A DNA stretch of 64,000 nucleotides, taken from assembly GCF_040655735.1 (NCBI RefSeq), contig NZ_JBFAKK010000002.1:496001-560000 (forward strand), read 5' to 3'. The number at the start of each line of letters is the position of its first letter. Positions within the stretch are counted from its first letter, which is position 1. This DNA comes from Phytomonospora sp040655735 (lineage in GTDB: Bacteria > Actinomycetota > Actinomycetes > Mycobacteriales > Micromonosporaceae). Positions 16,135-25,246 of the stretch are shown piece after piece. The notes beneath the pieces were generated by a model. The model worked only from the letters and a program-made list of their open reading frames with translations, was not told the origin of the DNA and ran no database searches. The translations under genes and the position numbers were made by a program.

Positions 16135-18555
16135 ATGACCGTCACGCCTGAAAAGACCGATATGGTCACGCTCACGATCGACGGGATCGAGGTGACCGTT
16201 CCGAAGGGGACGCTGGTCATCCGCGCCGCCGAGCAGCTGGGCATCGAGATCCCGCGCTTCTGCGACCACCCGCTGCTCGACCCGGTCGGCGCCTGCCGCC
16301 AGTGCCTGGTCGACATCGAGGGTCAGCGCAAGCCCGCCGCCTCCTGCACCGTCACCGTCGCCGACGGCATGGTGGTCAAGACGCAGAACACCTCCCCTGT
16401 CGCCGAGAAGGCGCAGAAGGGGATCATGGAGTTCCTGCTGATCAACCACCCCCTCGACTGCCCGATCTGCGACAAGGGCGGCGAGTGCCCCCTGCAGAAC
16501 CAGGCGATGTCGACCGGGCGCTCGGAGACGCGCTTCGAGGAGCAGAAGCGGACCTACAAGAAGGCCCTGCCGATCTCCTCGCAGGTCCTCCTCGACCGTG
16601 AGCGCTGCGTCCTGTGCGCGCGCTGCACCCGCTTCTCCAAGCAGGTCGCCGGCGATCCCTTCATCGAGCTGATGGAGCGTTCGGCGCTGGAGCAGGTCGG
16701 TATCTACGAGGACGAGCCCTTCGAGTCCTACTTCTCGGGCAACACCGTGCAGATCTGCCCGGTGGGCGCGCTGACCGGTGCCCAGTACCGGTTCCAGGCC
16801 CGGCCCTTCGACCTGGTGTCCTCGCCGAGCATGTGCGAGCACTGCTCGGCCGGCTGCGAGCAGCGCACCGACCACCGCCGCGGGAAGGTCACCCGCCGCC
16901 TGGCCGGTGACGACCCGCAGGTCAACGAGGAGTGGAACTGCGACAAGGGCCGCTGGGCCTTCCAGTACGTCCGCGCCACCGAGCGCCTGACCTCGCCGCT
17001 GATCCGCGACGCGAAGTCCGGCGAGCTGCGCGAGGCGAGCTGGCCCGAGGCGCTGCGCAAGGCCGCCGAGGGTCTGGCGGCGGCGAAGGCCGCCAAGGGC
17101 GTCGGCGTGCTGGCCGGCGGCCGCCTCACCGTCGAGGACGCCTACGCGTACGCGAAGTTCGCGCGCGTGGCCCTGGGCACCAACGACGTGGACTTCCGGG
17201 CCCGGCCTGTCTCGGCCGAGGAGACCGAGTTCCTCGCGCACGCCGTGGTCGGCGTCAACCCCGGCAACGGGGGCGTCACCTACCAGCAGATCGAGACCGC
17301 CCCGACGGTCCTCCTGGTCGGCCTTGAGGCCGAGGAGGAGTGCCCGATCCTGTTCCTGCGTCTGCGCAAGGCCAACCAGGAGAACGGGCTCAAGGCCTAT
17401 GTCGTGGCGCCTTACGCCACGCGCGGTTCCGAGAAGATCGGCGCGACCCTGCTGCCGACCGTTCCCGGTGGCGAGGCCGAACTGGTCGACTCCCTGCTCG
17501 GCGGCGACAACGAGCTCGGCGAGGCGCTGCGCGCGCCGGGTGCCGTCGTCCTCGTCGGCGAGCGCCTCGCGGGCGTGCCGGGCGCGCTGAGCGCGGCGGC
17601 GAAGCTGGCCCGCACGACCGGCGCGAAGCTCGCCTGGGTTCCCCGCCGCGCGGGCGACCGGGGCGCCGTCGAGGCCGGAACCCTGCCGAACCTGCTTCCC
17701 GGCGGTGGCCTGGTGGCCAGCGCCGAGGACCGTGCGCACCTGGCGGCCTACTGGGACGTCACGGCGCTGCCCGAGCAGACCGGGCGCGACACCGACGGCA
17801 TCGTCGCCGCGGTGGCCGCCGGTGAGCTGTCCGGGCTGGTCGTCGCCGGTGTCGAGACCCGCGACCTGGCCGACCCGAAGGCCGCCGAGGCCGCGCTCGA
17901 CGCCGCCGACTTCGTGGTGTCGATCGAGCTGCGCCGCAGCGCGGTCACCGAGCGGGCCGACGTGGTGTTCCCCGTCGCCCCGGCGGTCGAGAAGGCCGGC
18001 GCCTACCTGAACTGGGAAGGCCGCCTGCGCGTCTTCGACGCCGTGCTGGACTCCGGCTACATGTCCGACGGCCGCGTCCTCGACACGATCGCCGCGCTGA
18101 TGGGCGACAAGATCGACACCGGTGACGTGCGGACCGTTCGCGGTCAGCTGGCCGGTCTGCCGAAGGCCGGGACCCGGGCGGCGCGCCCGTCGGTCGTGGC
18201 CGGTCCGGCCTTCAAGGCCGGTCAGGGCGAGGCCGTGCTGGCGACCTGGCACCACCTGCTCGACTCGGGTGTCATGCAGGAGGGCGACGAGAACCTGGCC
18301 GGCACCGCCCGCACTCCCGTGGCGCGGATGTCGGCGGCGACCGCCGCGTCCGTCGGGGCCGGCGACGGTCAGGGTGTCACGGTCGGCACCGACCGCGGCG
18401 CGATCACGCTGCCGCTGTCGGTGACGAAGATGCCCGACGGCGTGGTGTGGCTGCCGACGAACTCACCGGGCTCGGGCGTGTACCGGAGCTTGGGTACTAC
18501 GGCGGGATCACTCGTGAAGATCTCCGCGGCAGTGGTCAGCGGAGGGACGGCGTGA
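16135..18555 (+). CDS. nuoG: NADH-quinone oxidoreductase subunit G
   Basis: An 806-residue large subunit of the input module. The N-terminal [2Fe-2S] ferredoxin domain has Cys43, Cys54, Cys57 and Cys71. Next come the His/Cys-ligated cluster region 'CPICDKGGECPLQNQA' and a 4Fe-4S set in 'RCVLCARCTRFSKQV'. An additional site 'MCEHCSAGCEQRTDHRRGK' sits at the start of the molybdopterin-oxidoreductase-like domain, which fills the C-terminal two thirds and has no cofactor role in complex I. The extra Cys motif corresponds to cluster N7, which many bacteria keep. The stop overlaps a 27-codon frame leading to nuoH. Confidence 0.96.
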   Translation: MTVTPEKTDMVTLTIDGIEVTVPKGTLVIRAAEQLGIEIPRFCDHPLLDPVGACRQCLVDIEGQRKPAASCTVTVADGMVVKTQNTSPVAEKAQKGIMEFLLINHPLDCPICDKGGECPLQNQAMSTGRSETRFEEQKRTYKKALPISSQVLLDRERCVLCARCTRFSKQVAGDPFIELMERSALEQVGIYEDEPFESYFSGNTVQICPVGALTGAQYRFQARPFDLVSSPSMCEHCSAGCEQRTDHRRGKVTRRLAGDDPQVNEEWNCDKGRWAFQYVRATERLTSPLIRDAKSGELREASWPEALRKAAEGLAAAKAAKGVGVLAGGRLTVEDAYAYAKFARVALGTNDVDFRARPVSAEETEFLAHAVVGVNPGNGGVTYQQIETAPTVLLVGLEAEEECPILFLRLRKANQENGLKAYVVAPYATRGSEKIGATLLPTVPGGEAELVDSLLGGDNELGEALRAPGAVVLVGERLAGVPGALSAAAKLARTTGAKLAWVPRRAGDRGAVEAGTLPNLLPGGGLVASAEDRAHLAAYWDVTALPEQTGRDTDGIVAAVAAGELSGLVVAGVETRDLADPKAAEAALDAADFVVSIELRRSAVTERADVVFPVAPAVEKAGAYLNWEGRLRVFDAVLDSGYMSDGRVLDTIAALMGDKIDTGDVRTVRGQLAGLPKAGTRAARPSVVAGPAFKAGQGEAVLATWHHLLDSGVMQEGDENLAGTARTPVARMSAATAASVGAGDGQGVTVGTDRGAITLPLSVTKMPDGVVWLPTNSPGSGVYRSLGTTAGSLVKISAAVVSGGTA

Positions 18556-18635
18556 AGAGGGAAGAGCGGTACGGAGCTAGCGATATGACGACAGTGATTC
18601 CGGGCGACCGAATCGCGCGAAGGGGTCGAGACTAA
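18552..18635 (+). CDS. 27-codon bridging open frame between nuoG and nuoH
   Basis: The only real gap inside the nuo operon is filled by a short open frame. It begins with GTG overlapping the nuoG stop (GTGA) and ends with TAA overlapping the nuoH ATG (TAATG). The 27 residues are very basic (VKREERYGASDMTTVIPGDR ...). An internal ATG at 18585 has GGAG nine bases upstream, so a 16-residue product is also possible. It looks like a translational-coupling bridge rather than a functional peptide. No homologue is known to me. Confidence 0.35.
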   Translation: MKREERYGASDMTTVIPGDRIARRGRD

Positions 18636-19963
18636 TGGGCCTGGACGCATTCGGCCACGATCCGCTGTGGCTGATCATCATCAAGATCCTCGCGGTCTTC
18701 GTCTTCCTGATCGTCTCGACGATCTTCGTGATCTGGTTCGAGCGCCGGGTCGTCGGCCGGATGCAGCACCGCCCCGGTCCCAACCGCTACGGCCCCTTCG
18801 GGTTGCTGCAGAGTGTCGCCGACGCGCTGAAACTGGCGCTCAAGGAAGACATCATGCCGACCCTGGCCGACAAGGCGGTGTACTTCATCGCGCCGATCAT
18901 CTCGGCGATGTGCGCCATCACCGCCTGGGCGGTTATCCCCTTCGGGCCGGAGGTGAGCATCTTCGGCGTGAAGACCATGCTGCAGATCACCGACGTGCCC
19001 GTCGCGGTCCTGTTCGTCCTGGCCTGCTCGGGCCTTGGCGTCTACGGCATCGTGCTCGGCGGCTGGGCCTCCGGCTCGACCTACCCGCTGCTGGGCGCGC
19101 TGCGCTCGGCCGCGCAGGTCATCTCCTACGAGGTCGCGCTGGGCCTGTCGATCGTCGCGGTGTTCATGCTCTCCGGTTCGATGTCGACCAGCGAGATCGT
19201 CCTGTCGCAGGGCGAGAACCCGGCGATCGACCTGTTCGGGTGGCACATCAACGTGCCCGGCTGGTACGCGATCCTGCTCTTCCCGAGCTTCGTGATCTTC
19301 ATGATCTCGATGGTCGGTGAGACCAACCGCGCGCCCTTCGACCTCCCCGAGGCCGAGTCGGAGCTCGTCGGCGGCTTCCACACCGAGTACTCGTCGCTGA
19401 AGTTCGCGATGTTCTTCCTCGCCGAGTACATCAACATGTTCACCGTCTCGGCGATGTGCGTGACGCTGTTCCTGGGCGGCTGGCGCGCCCCGTGGCCGAT
19501 CTCCATCTGGGGCGAGGCCAACACCGGCTGGTGGCCGATCCTGTGGTTCCTCGGCAAGGTCTGGGTCTTCATGTTCGTGTTCGTGTGGCTGCGCGGCACG
19601 ATGCCGCGTCTGCGCTACGACCAGTTCATGCGCCTCGGCTGGAAGGTCCTCATCCCGCTGAACCTGGTGTGGATCCTCGTCGTGGCCGGCGTGCGGGTCA
19701 GCACCCAGCAGGAGAACGGGACCGGCAAGATCCTCATCATCGGCGGCGTCGTCCTTCTGGCCGGCGCGGTGATCCTGTTCTACCCGCGGCGCAAGCAGTA
19801 CTTCGAACCGGCGGTTCCCGACCTGGGTCTGGGCGGCTTCCCCGTGCCGCCGATCGACCTGAAGGTTCCGCCCTCGCCGCGGACCAAGAAGATCGAGGCC
19901 ACCCGCGAGAAGGCCGCCGTGGCCACCGACACCAAGACCGAGACCACCGGAGAGGAGGGCTAA
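18635..19963 (+). CDS. nuoH: NADH-quinone oxidoreductase subunit H
   Basis: A 442-residue membrane subunit with about eight helices that forms the entrance of the quinone tunnel. Signatures are 'WFERRVVGRMQHRPGPNRYGPFGLLQ' and 'GETNRAPFDLPEAESELVGGFHTEYS'. The C-terminus has an actinobacterial hydrophilic extension of about 60 residues, rich in Lys, Glu and Thr. The start ATG overlaps the stop of the short bridging frame, and AAGGGG lies about 10 bp upstream. nuoI follows after 3 bp. Confidence 0.96.
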   Translation: MGLDAFGHDPLWLIIIKILAVFVFLIVSTIFVIWFERRVVGRMQHRPGPNRYGPFGLLQSVADALKLALKEDIMPTLADKAVYFIAPIISAMCAITAWAVIPFGPEVSIFGVKTMLQITDVPVAVLFVLACSGLGVYGIVLGGWASGSTYPLLGALRSAAQVISYEVALGLSIVAVFMLSGSMSTSEIVLSQGENPAIDLFGWHINVPGWYAILLFPSFVIFMISMVGETNRAPFDLPEAESELVGGFHTEYSSLKFAMFFLAEYINMFTVSAMCVTLFLGGWRAPWPISIWGEANTGWWPILWFLGKVWVFMFVFVWLRGTMPRLRYDQFMRLGWKVLIPLNLVWILVVAGVRVSTQQENGTGKILIIGGVVLLAGAVILFYPRRKQYFEPAVPDLGLGGFPVPPIDLKVPPSPRTKKIEATREKAAVATDTKTETTGEEG

Positions 19964-19966
19964 GGC

Positions 19967-20557
19967 ATGAGCATTCTCCCCAAGTCCGCCGCGGGCTTCG
20001 GTGTCACCTTCTCGCACATGTTCAAGAAGGTCGTCACCGAGGAGTACCCCGAGAAGCCGCCGGCCGTCGCGCCCCGCTATCACGGCAGGCACATCCTCAA
20101 CCGTCACCCCGACGGCCTGGAGAAGTGCATCGGCTGCGAGCTGTGCGCCTGGGCCTGTCCCGCCGACGCGATCTTCGTCGAGGGCGCCGACAACGACCCC
20201 GAGAACCGCTTCTCGCCCGGTGAGCGCTACGCCGGCGACTACCAGATCAACTACGCGCGCTGCATCTTCTGCGGCCTGTGCATCGAGGCCTGCCCGACCC
20301 GTTCGCTGACCATGAGCAACGAGTACGAGCTGGCCCGCGACGACCGCCGGGACCTGATCTTCACCAAGGAGCAGCTGCTCGCGCCGCTCCTGCCGGGCAT
20401 GGAGCAGCCGCCGCACGCGATGCGTCTGGGCACGTCCGAGAAGGACTACTACATCAGCGGCCCCGACAACCCGGGCCCGTCGAAGGGCGCCGAAGGGCGT
20501 CCCGTCGACGACGCTCCGGGCGCGGGCAGTGAGCGTCGTACGGGAGAACACAAATGA
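19967..20557 (+). CDS. nuoI: NADH-quinone oxidoreductase subunit I
   Basis: A 196-residue ferredoxin-like subunit carrying clusters N6a and N6b. It has two classic 2[4Fe-4S] motifs: Cys54-57-60-64 (CIGCELCAWACP) and Cys99-102-105-109 (CIFCGLCIEACP). The C-terminal 60 residues are an acidic/glycine-rich tail ending 'GAGSERRTGEHK', longer than in E. coli but common in actinomycetes. The stop overlaps nuoJ by 4 bp (ATGA). Confidence 0.97.
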   Translation: MSILPKSAAGFGVTFSHMFKKVVTEEYPEKPPAVAPRYHGRHILNRHPDGLEKCIGCELCAWACPADAIFVEGADNDPENRFSPGERYAGDYQINYARCIFCGLCIEACPTRSLTMSNEYELARDDRRDLIFTKEQLLAPLLPGMEQPPHAMRLGTSEKDYYISGPDNPGPSKGAEGRPVDDAPGAGSERRTGEHK

Positions 20558-21357
20558 GCCTCCTCGCGCAGGGCGCCGCCCTCGCCGCGGACAACAGCGT
20601 CCCGACGGGTGAGGCCATCACCTTCTGGATCCTGGCGCCGATCGCGCTCGGCGGGGCGATCGGCATGGTGCTGGCCCGCAACGCCGTCCACTCGGCCCTG
20701 CTGCTGGTCTGCACGATGCTCTCGCTCGGCGTGTTCTACGTGCTGCAGGCCGGTCCGTTCATCGGCATGGTGCAGATCATCGTCTACACCGGCGCGATCA
20801 TGATGCTGTTCCTCTTCGTGATCATGCTCGTCGGCCGCCACACCCGCGACTCGCTCATCGAGGTGCTGCGCGGGCAGCGGCTGGCCGCGACCGTCCTCGG
20901 CGTCGCCTTCGCGATGCTGCTGGGCACCGGCCTGGCGCGCGGGGTCGGGTCGGTCACCGCGAAGGGCCTCGAAGAGGCCAACGCCGACGGCAACGTCCAG
21001 GGCATCGCGAAGCTGCTGTTCACCAAGTACATCTTCGCCTTCGAGGTCACCTCGGCGCTGCTCATCACCGCCGCGATCGGCGCGATGCTGCTGGCCCACA
21101 TCGAGAAGAAGCCCGGCGAGAAGCTCGACCAGAAGGTCCTCTCGCGCAACCGCTTCGCGAAGGGCAACTACCCCGGGCCCAAGAGCGGTCCGGGCGTCTT
21201 CGCGACCTCCGACTCGGTGGCGACCCCGGCGCTCCTGCCCGACGGCACCTTCACCGAGCGCAGCGTCAGCAAGGTCCTCCCGTCCCGGGAGCTGACCATC
21301 GCCGAGGCGCGGCCCAAGGCCACCAACGGCAAGAAAGAGGACGGAGAGATCCGGTGA
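20554..21357 (+). CDS. nuoJ: NADH-quinone oxidoreductase subunit J
   Basis: A 267-residue membrane subunit with five predicted helices. These include 'GMVLARNAVHSALLLVCTML' and the conserved 'GMVQIIVYTGAIMMLFLFVIML', the NuoJ pi-bulge helix that links quinone reduction to proton pumping. The C-terminal 90 residues after the last helix are polar and family-variable. It overlaps nuoI and nuoK by 4 bp on each side. Confidence 0.95.
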   Translation: MSLLAQGAALAADNSVPTGEAITFWILAPIALGGAIGMVLARNAVHSALLLVCTMLSLGVFYVLQAGPFIGMVQIIVYTGAIMMLFLFVIMLVGRHTRDSLIEVLRGQRLAATVLGVAFAMLLGTGLARGVGSVTAKGLEEANADGNVQGIAKLLFTKYIFAFEVTSALLITAAIGAMLLAHIEKKPGEKLDQKVLSRNRFAKGNYPGPKSGPGVFATSDSVATPALLPDGTFTERSVSKVLPSRELTIAEARPKATNGKKEDGEIR

Positions 21358-21653
21358 CTCCCGACTACTACCTGATCCTCGCCGCCGTGCTGTTCACCAT
21401 CGGGGCGGTCGGCGTGCTCGTGCGCCGCAACGCGATCGTGGTGTTCATGTGCGTGGAGCTCATGCTCAACGCGGCGAACCTGACGCTGGTCACCTTCGCC
21501 CGGATCAACGGGACTCTCGACGGCCAGATCATGGCGTTCTTCGTCATGGTCGTCGCCGCAGCCGAGGTCGTGATCGGGCTGGCGATCATCATGTCCATCT
21601 TCCGCTCCCGCCGGTCGGCCTCGGTCGATGACGCGAACCTGTTGAAGTACTAA
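21354..21653 (+). CDS. nuoK: NADH-quinone oxidoreductase subunit K
   Basis: A 99-residue membrane subunit with three helices, starting at GTG 21354, which overlaps the nuoJ stop. It shows 'VLVRRNAIVVFMCVELMLNAANL' with the essential glutamate of the second helix and 'FFVMVVAAAEVVIGLAIIMSIF' with the second conserved glutamate. Both belong to the central hydrophilic proton axis. Length is exactly typical. Confidence 0.96.
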   Translation: MTPDYYLILAAVLFTIGAVGVLVRRNAIVVFMCVELMLNAANLTLVTFARINGTLDGQIMAFFVMVVAAAEVVIGLAIIMSIFRSRRSASVDDANLLKY

Positions 21654-21662
21654 GAGGACACA

Positions 21663-23693
21663 GTGGATTCGATCACCTACGCCGACGCCTCCGGCGCGCT
21701 GTCGTCGATGTGGCTGCTCATCGCCATTCCGGCGTTGAGCGCCGCCGTGCTGCTCGTACTGGGCAAGCGCGCCGACAAGTGGGGGCACTGGCTCGGCGTG
21801 CTCTCCGTGGCGGCCAGCTTCGTCCTCGGCCTCATCTACTTCTTCCAGTTGCGCGGCCTGGAGAACAAGTCGGTGGCGGTGGATCTCTTCGAGTTCATCC
21901 ACGTCGGCGGCCTCAACGTCGACGTCGGGCTGCTCTTCGACCCGCTGACGGCCGTGTTCGTCCTGCTCATCACCGGCGTGGGATCGCTGATCCACGTGTA
22001 CGCCGTGGGCTACATGTCGCACGACCCGGGCCGCCGCCGCTTCTTCGCGTACTTCAACCTGTTCATCGCGGCGATGCTCCTGCTGGTCCTCGGCGACAAC
22101 TACGTGATGCTCTACGCGGGCTGGGAGGGCGTCGGTGTCGCCTCCTACCTGCTGATCTCCTTCTGGTCGGACCGCCCGGCGGCCGCGACCGCCGGTAAGA
22201 AGGCCTTCCTGATCAACCGCGTCGGCGACGTCGGTTTCGCCCTGGCGATCTTCCTAATGTTCGCCACCTTCGGGTCGACCGACTACGCCGAGGTCTTCAA
22301 CGGCGTGCTGGCCTCCGAGACCGGGCAGACCGTCTCGGCGGGTCTGCTGCTGGCGGTGGGGCTGCTGCTCCTGCTCGGCGCGTGCGGAAAGTCGGGCCAG
22401 TTCCCCCTGCAGACCTGGCTCCCCGACGCGATGGAGGGCCCGACCCCGGTCTCGGCCCTCATCCACGCCGCGACCATGGTCACCGCCGGCGTCTACATGA
22501 TCGCCCGCTCGCAGGTCATCTTCAACGCCAACGAGACCGCCCAGACCGTGGTCGTGTCCATCGGCGCGCTGACCTTGCTGATCGGGTGCGTCGTCGGGTG
22601 CGCCAAGGACGGCATCAAGCGCGTCCTGGCCTACTCGACGGTCTCCCAGATCGGTTACATGTTCGTCGCCGTCGGCCTCGGCGGAGGCGCCTACGCGCTG
22701 GGCATCATCCACCTGCTCGCGCACGGCTTCTTCAAGGCGGGGCTGTTCCTCGGAGCCGGTTCGGTCATGCACGGCATGAAGGACCAGGAGGACATCCGGC
22801 GCTTCGGCGGCCTGTGGAAGTACATGAAGATCACCTGGGTCACCTTCGGACTGGGCTACCTGGCGATCATCGGCATCCCGCCGCTGTCGGGCTTCTTCAC
22901 CAAGGACCCGATCATCCTGGCCGCGTTCAACCGCGAAGGCTGGACCGGCTGGCTCTACGGGTCGGTGGCACTGCTCGGCGCCGGCCTCACGGCCTTCTAC
23001 ATGACGCGCCTGTTCGTGCTGACCTTCCACGGCCGGCCGCGCTGGCAGGCCGAGGAGCACGGCGGCGCCCACGCGGTCAACGCCGGCGACACCGCGCACG
23101 GCGCCCACGGCTCCGACAGCACCCACGGCGCGATCCCGCGGACCTCCGACGGCAAGGACATCCAGCACCCGCACGAGTCGCCGCTGATCATGACGATCCC
23201 GCTCATGTTCCTCGCGGTCGGCTCGGTCGTGTCCGGCTGGCTGATGTCGACCTCGGTCGTCGACTGGCTGACGCCGGTCTTCGGTCAGCACGAGGAGGGC
23301 CACGCCCACCTCACGCACGCGCAGGTCACCATCGCCACCATCGCGATCACGCTCCTCGGCGCCGCGCTGGGCTACCTGCTCTTCCGCAACGGCACCGCGC
23401 TCGTCGAGCAGCCGGCCCGTACGCACCTGGTCCGGGCGGCGCGCGACAACCTGTACGCCGACCGCTTCAACGAGCTGGTCTTCGAACTGCCCGGGCGCCT
23501 GCTCACCCGGGCGCTGGTGTGGGTCGACAACCGGGGCGTCGACGGGGTCGTCAACGGTCTCGCCGCGGCCTTCGGCGGCGGGTCGGGCAGGCTCAGGCGC
23601 CTCCAGACCGGTTACGTGCGGACCTACGCCCTGTCCATTCTTTCCGGTGCGTTCCTGATCGTGGCCGCACTGCTGGCGGTGAGGCTCGGATGA
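21663..23693 (+). CDS. nuoL: NADH-quinone oxidoreductase subunit L (antiporter-like)
   Basis: A 676-residue membrane subunit at the distal end of the complex I arm, related to Mrp antiporters. It starts at GTG 21663 after GAGGA. About 16 helices are seen. Family motifs include 'AGWEGVGVASYLLISFW', 'KSGQFPLQTWLPDAMEGPTPVSALIHAATMV' and 'HGFFKAGLFLGAGSV' with the pump lysine and histidine. A His-rich loop (about residues 460-500) is inserted before the C-terminal lateral helix. The stop overlaps nuoM (ATGA). Confidence 0.96.
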   Translation: MDSITYADASGALSSMWLLIAIPALSAAVLLVLGKRADKWGHWLGVLSVAASFVLGLIYFFQLRGLENKSVAVDLFEFIHVGGLNVDVGLLFDPLTAVFVLLITGVGSLIHVYAVGYMSHDPGRRRFFAYFNLFIAAMLLLVLGDNYVMLYAGWEGVGVASYLLISFWSDRPAAATAGKKAFLINRVGDVGFALAIFLMFATFGSTDYAEVFNGVLASETGQTVSAGLLLAVGLLLLLGACGKSGQFPLQTWLPDAMEGPTPVSALIHAATMVTAGVYMIARSQVIFNANETAQTVVVSIGALTLLIGCVVGCAKDGIKRVLAYSTVSQIGYMFVAVGLGGGAYALGIIHLLAHGFFKAGLFLGAGSVMHGMKDQEDIRRFGGLWKYMKITWVTFGLGYLAIIGIPPLSGFFTKDPIILAAFNREGWTGWLYGSVALLGAGLTAFYMTRLFVLTFHGRPRWQAEEHGGAHAVNAGDTAHGAHGSDSTHGAIPRTSDGKDIQHPHESPLIMTIPLMFLAVGSVVSGWLMSTSVVDWLTPVFGQHEEGHAHLTHAQVTIATIAITLLGAALGYLLFRNGTALVEQPARTHLVRAARDNLYADRFNELVFELPGRLLTRALVWVDNRGVDGVVNGLAAAFGGGSGRLRRLQTGYVRTYALSILSGAFLIVAALLAVRLG

Positions 23694-25246
23694 AGTATCT
23701 GTCGCTCATGGTCGTCATCCCCCTCATCGGGGCTCTGGTGACGGCGTTCGTTCCGAAGCACAAACCCCGGACCGCCAAGATCGTCGCGCTCGTCGTCTCG
23801 CTGGCCGTCCTCGCCCTCACCATCGCCGCGGCCTTCGCGTTCGACGCCGGCGGCGAGCGCCTCCAGCTCGGCGAGTCCTACCCGTGGATCCCCCAGTGGG
23901 GCCTGCGCTTCAGCTTCGCCGTCGACGGCATCGCCCTCGTCCTCATCGGACTGTCGGCGCTGCTGGTCCCGCTGGTGATCCTGTCGTCGTGGAAGGACGC
24001 CGACGATGACGGCACCGGCGGCCGCCGCAACGTCCCGACCTTCTTCGCGCTGATCCTGGCGCTCGAAGCGACGATGATCGGTGTGTTCGCGGCCTCCGAC
24101 GTGCTGCTGTTCTACATCTTCTTCGAGGTCATGCTGGTCCCGATGTACTTCCTGATCGGGTCCTACGGCGGGGCCCGCCGGCAGTACGCGGCGGTCAAGT
24201 TCTTCCTGTACTCCCTCGTGGGCGGCATGCTCATGCTGGCCGCGGTCATCGGCCTGTGGGTGACGGCGAAGAACGGCCTCGGCCACGCGACCTTCGACTG
24301 GAACGAGATCGTCGCCCTCGCGCAGGGCGGCGGCATTCCCGGCGACCTGCAGAAGTGGCTGTTCCTCGGCTTCTTCGCGGCCTTCGCGATCAAGGCGCCC
24401 TTCTTCCCGTTCCACACCTGGCTTCCCGACGCCGGTGGCGCCGCGCCGGCCGGTGCGGCGGCCCTCCTGGTCGGCGTGCTCGACAAGGTCGGCACCTTCG
24501 GGATCCTGCGCTACTGCCTGCCGATGTTCCCCGAGGCGTCGAAGTACTTCGCGCCGATGGCCATCGCGCTGTCGCTGATCGGCATCCTCTACGGCGCGCT
24601 GCTCGCGGTCGGCCAGACCGACCTCAAGCGCCTGGTCGCCTACACCTCGATCTCGCACTTCGGCTTCATCGGGATCGGCATCTTCGCGTTCAGCTCGCAG
24701 GCGGCGACCGGTTCGGTGCTGTACATGGTCAACCACGGCCTGGCGACCGGTCTGCTGTTCATCGTGGTCGGCTTCCTGGTCCAGCGCCGGGGCTCGCAGA
24801 GCATCGCCGACTTCGGCGGCGCGGGCAAGGCCCTGCCGCTGCTGTCGGGCGTCTTCTTCGTGGCCGGCATGGCCTCCCTGGCGCTGCCGGGCACGTCGCC
24901 GTTCGTCTCGGAGTTCCTGGTGCTGATCGGGACCTTCGCGGTGAACAAGACGGTGGCGATCCTCGCCGCGCTGGGCATGGTCCTGGCGGCCGCCTACATC
25001 CTGTGGATGTACCAGCGGACGATGCAGGGCACGCTGAACCCGAAGCTCGCCGACGTGGCGCCCATGAAGAAGGACCTGAGCCTGCGGGAGAAGGTCGTCG
25101 TGGCGCCGCTGGTCGTGCTGATCATCGCGCTGGGCGTCTACCCGAAGCCGCTGCTCGACGTGATCGAGCCCGCTGTTCAATCGACCATGGTCGATATCGG
25201 GGTTTCCGACCCGGCACCTACGGCCGCAACCGGAGCTGAGAAGTGA
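23690..25246 (+). CDS. nuoM: NADH-quinone oxidoreductase subunit M (antiporter-like)
   Basis: A 518-residue membrane subunit with about 14 helices, one of three antiporter-like proton channels. Motifs include 'FFEVMLVPMYFLIGSYGG' with the key glutamate, 'AIKAPFFPFHTWLPDAGGAAPAGAAALL' and 'SISHFGFIGIGIFAF'. It starts at ATG 23690 within the nuoL stop and ends overlapping nuoN (GTGA). No irregularity is seen. Confidence 0.96.
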   Translation: MKYLSLMVVIPLIGALVTAFVPKHKPRTAKIVALVVSLAVLALTIAAAFAFDAGGERLQLGESYPWIPQWGLRFSFAVDGIALVLIGLSALLVPLVILSSWKDADDDGTGGRRNVPTFFALILALEATMIGVFAASDVLLFYIFFEVMLVPMYFLIGSYGGARRQYAAVKFFLYSLVGGMLMLAAVIGLWVTAKNGLGHATFDWNEIVALAQGGGIPGDLQKWLFLGFFAAFAIKAPFFPFHTWLPDAGGAAPAGAAALLVGVLDKVGTFGILRYCLPMFPEASKYFAPMAIALSLIGILYGALLAVGQTDLKRLVAYTSISHFGFIGIGIFAFSSQAATGSVLYMVNHGLATGLLFIVVGFLVQRRGSQSIADFGGAGKALPLLSGVFFVAGMASLALPGTSPFVSEFLVLIGTFAVNKTVAILAALGMVLAAAYILWMYQRTMQGTLNPKLADVAPMKKDLSLREKVVVAPLVVLIIALGVYPKPLLDVIEPAVQSTMVDIGVSDPAPTAATGAEK

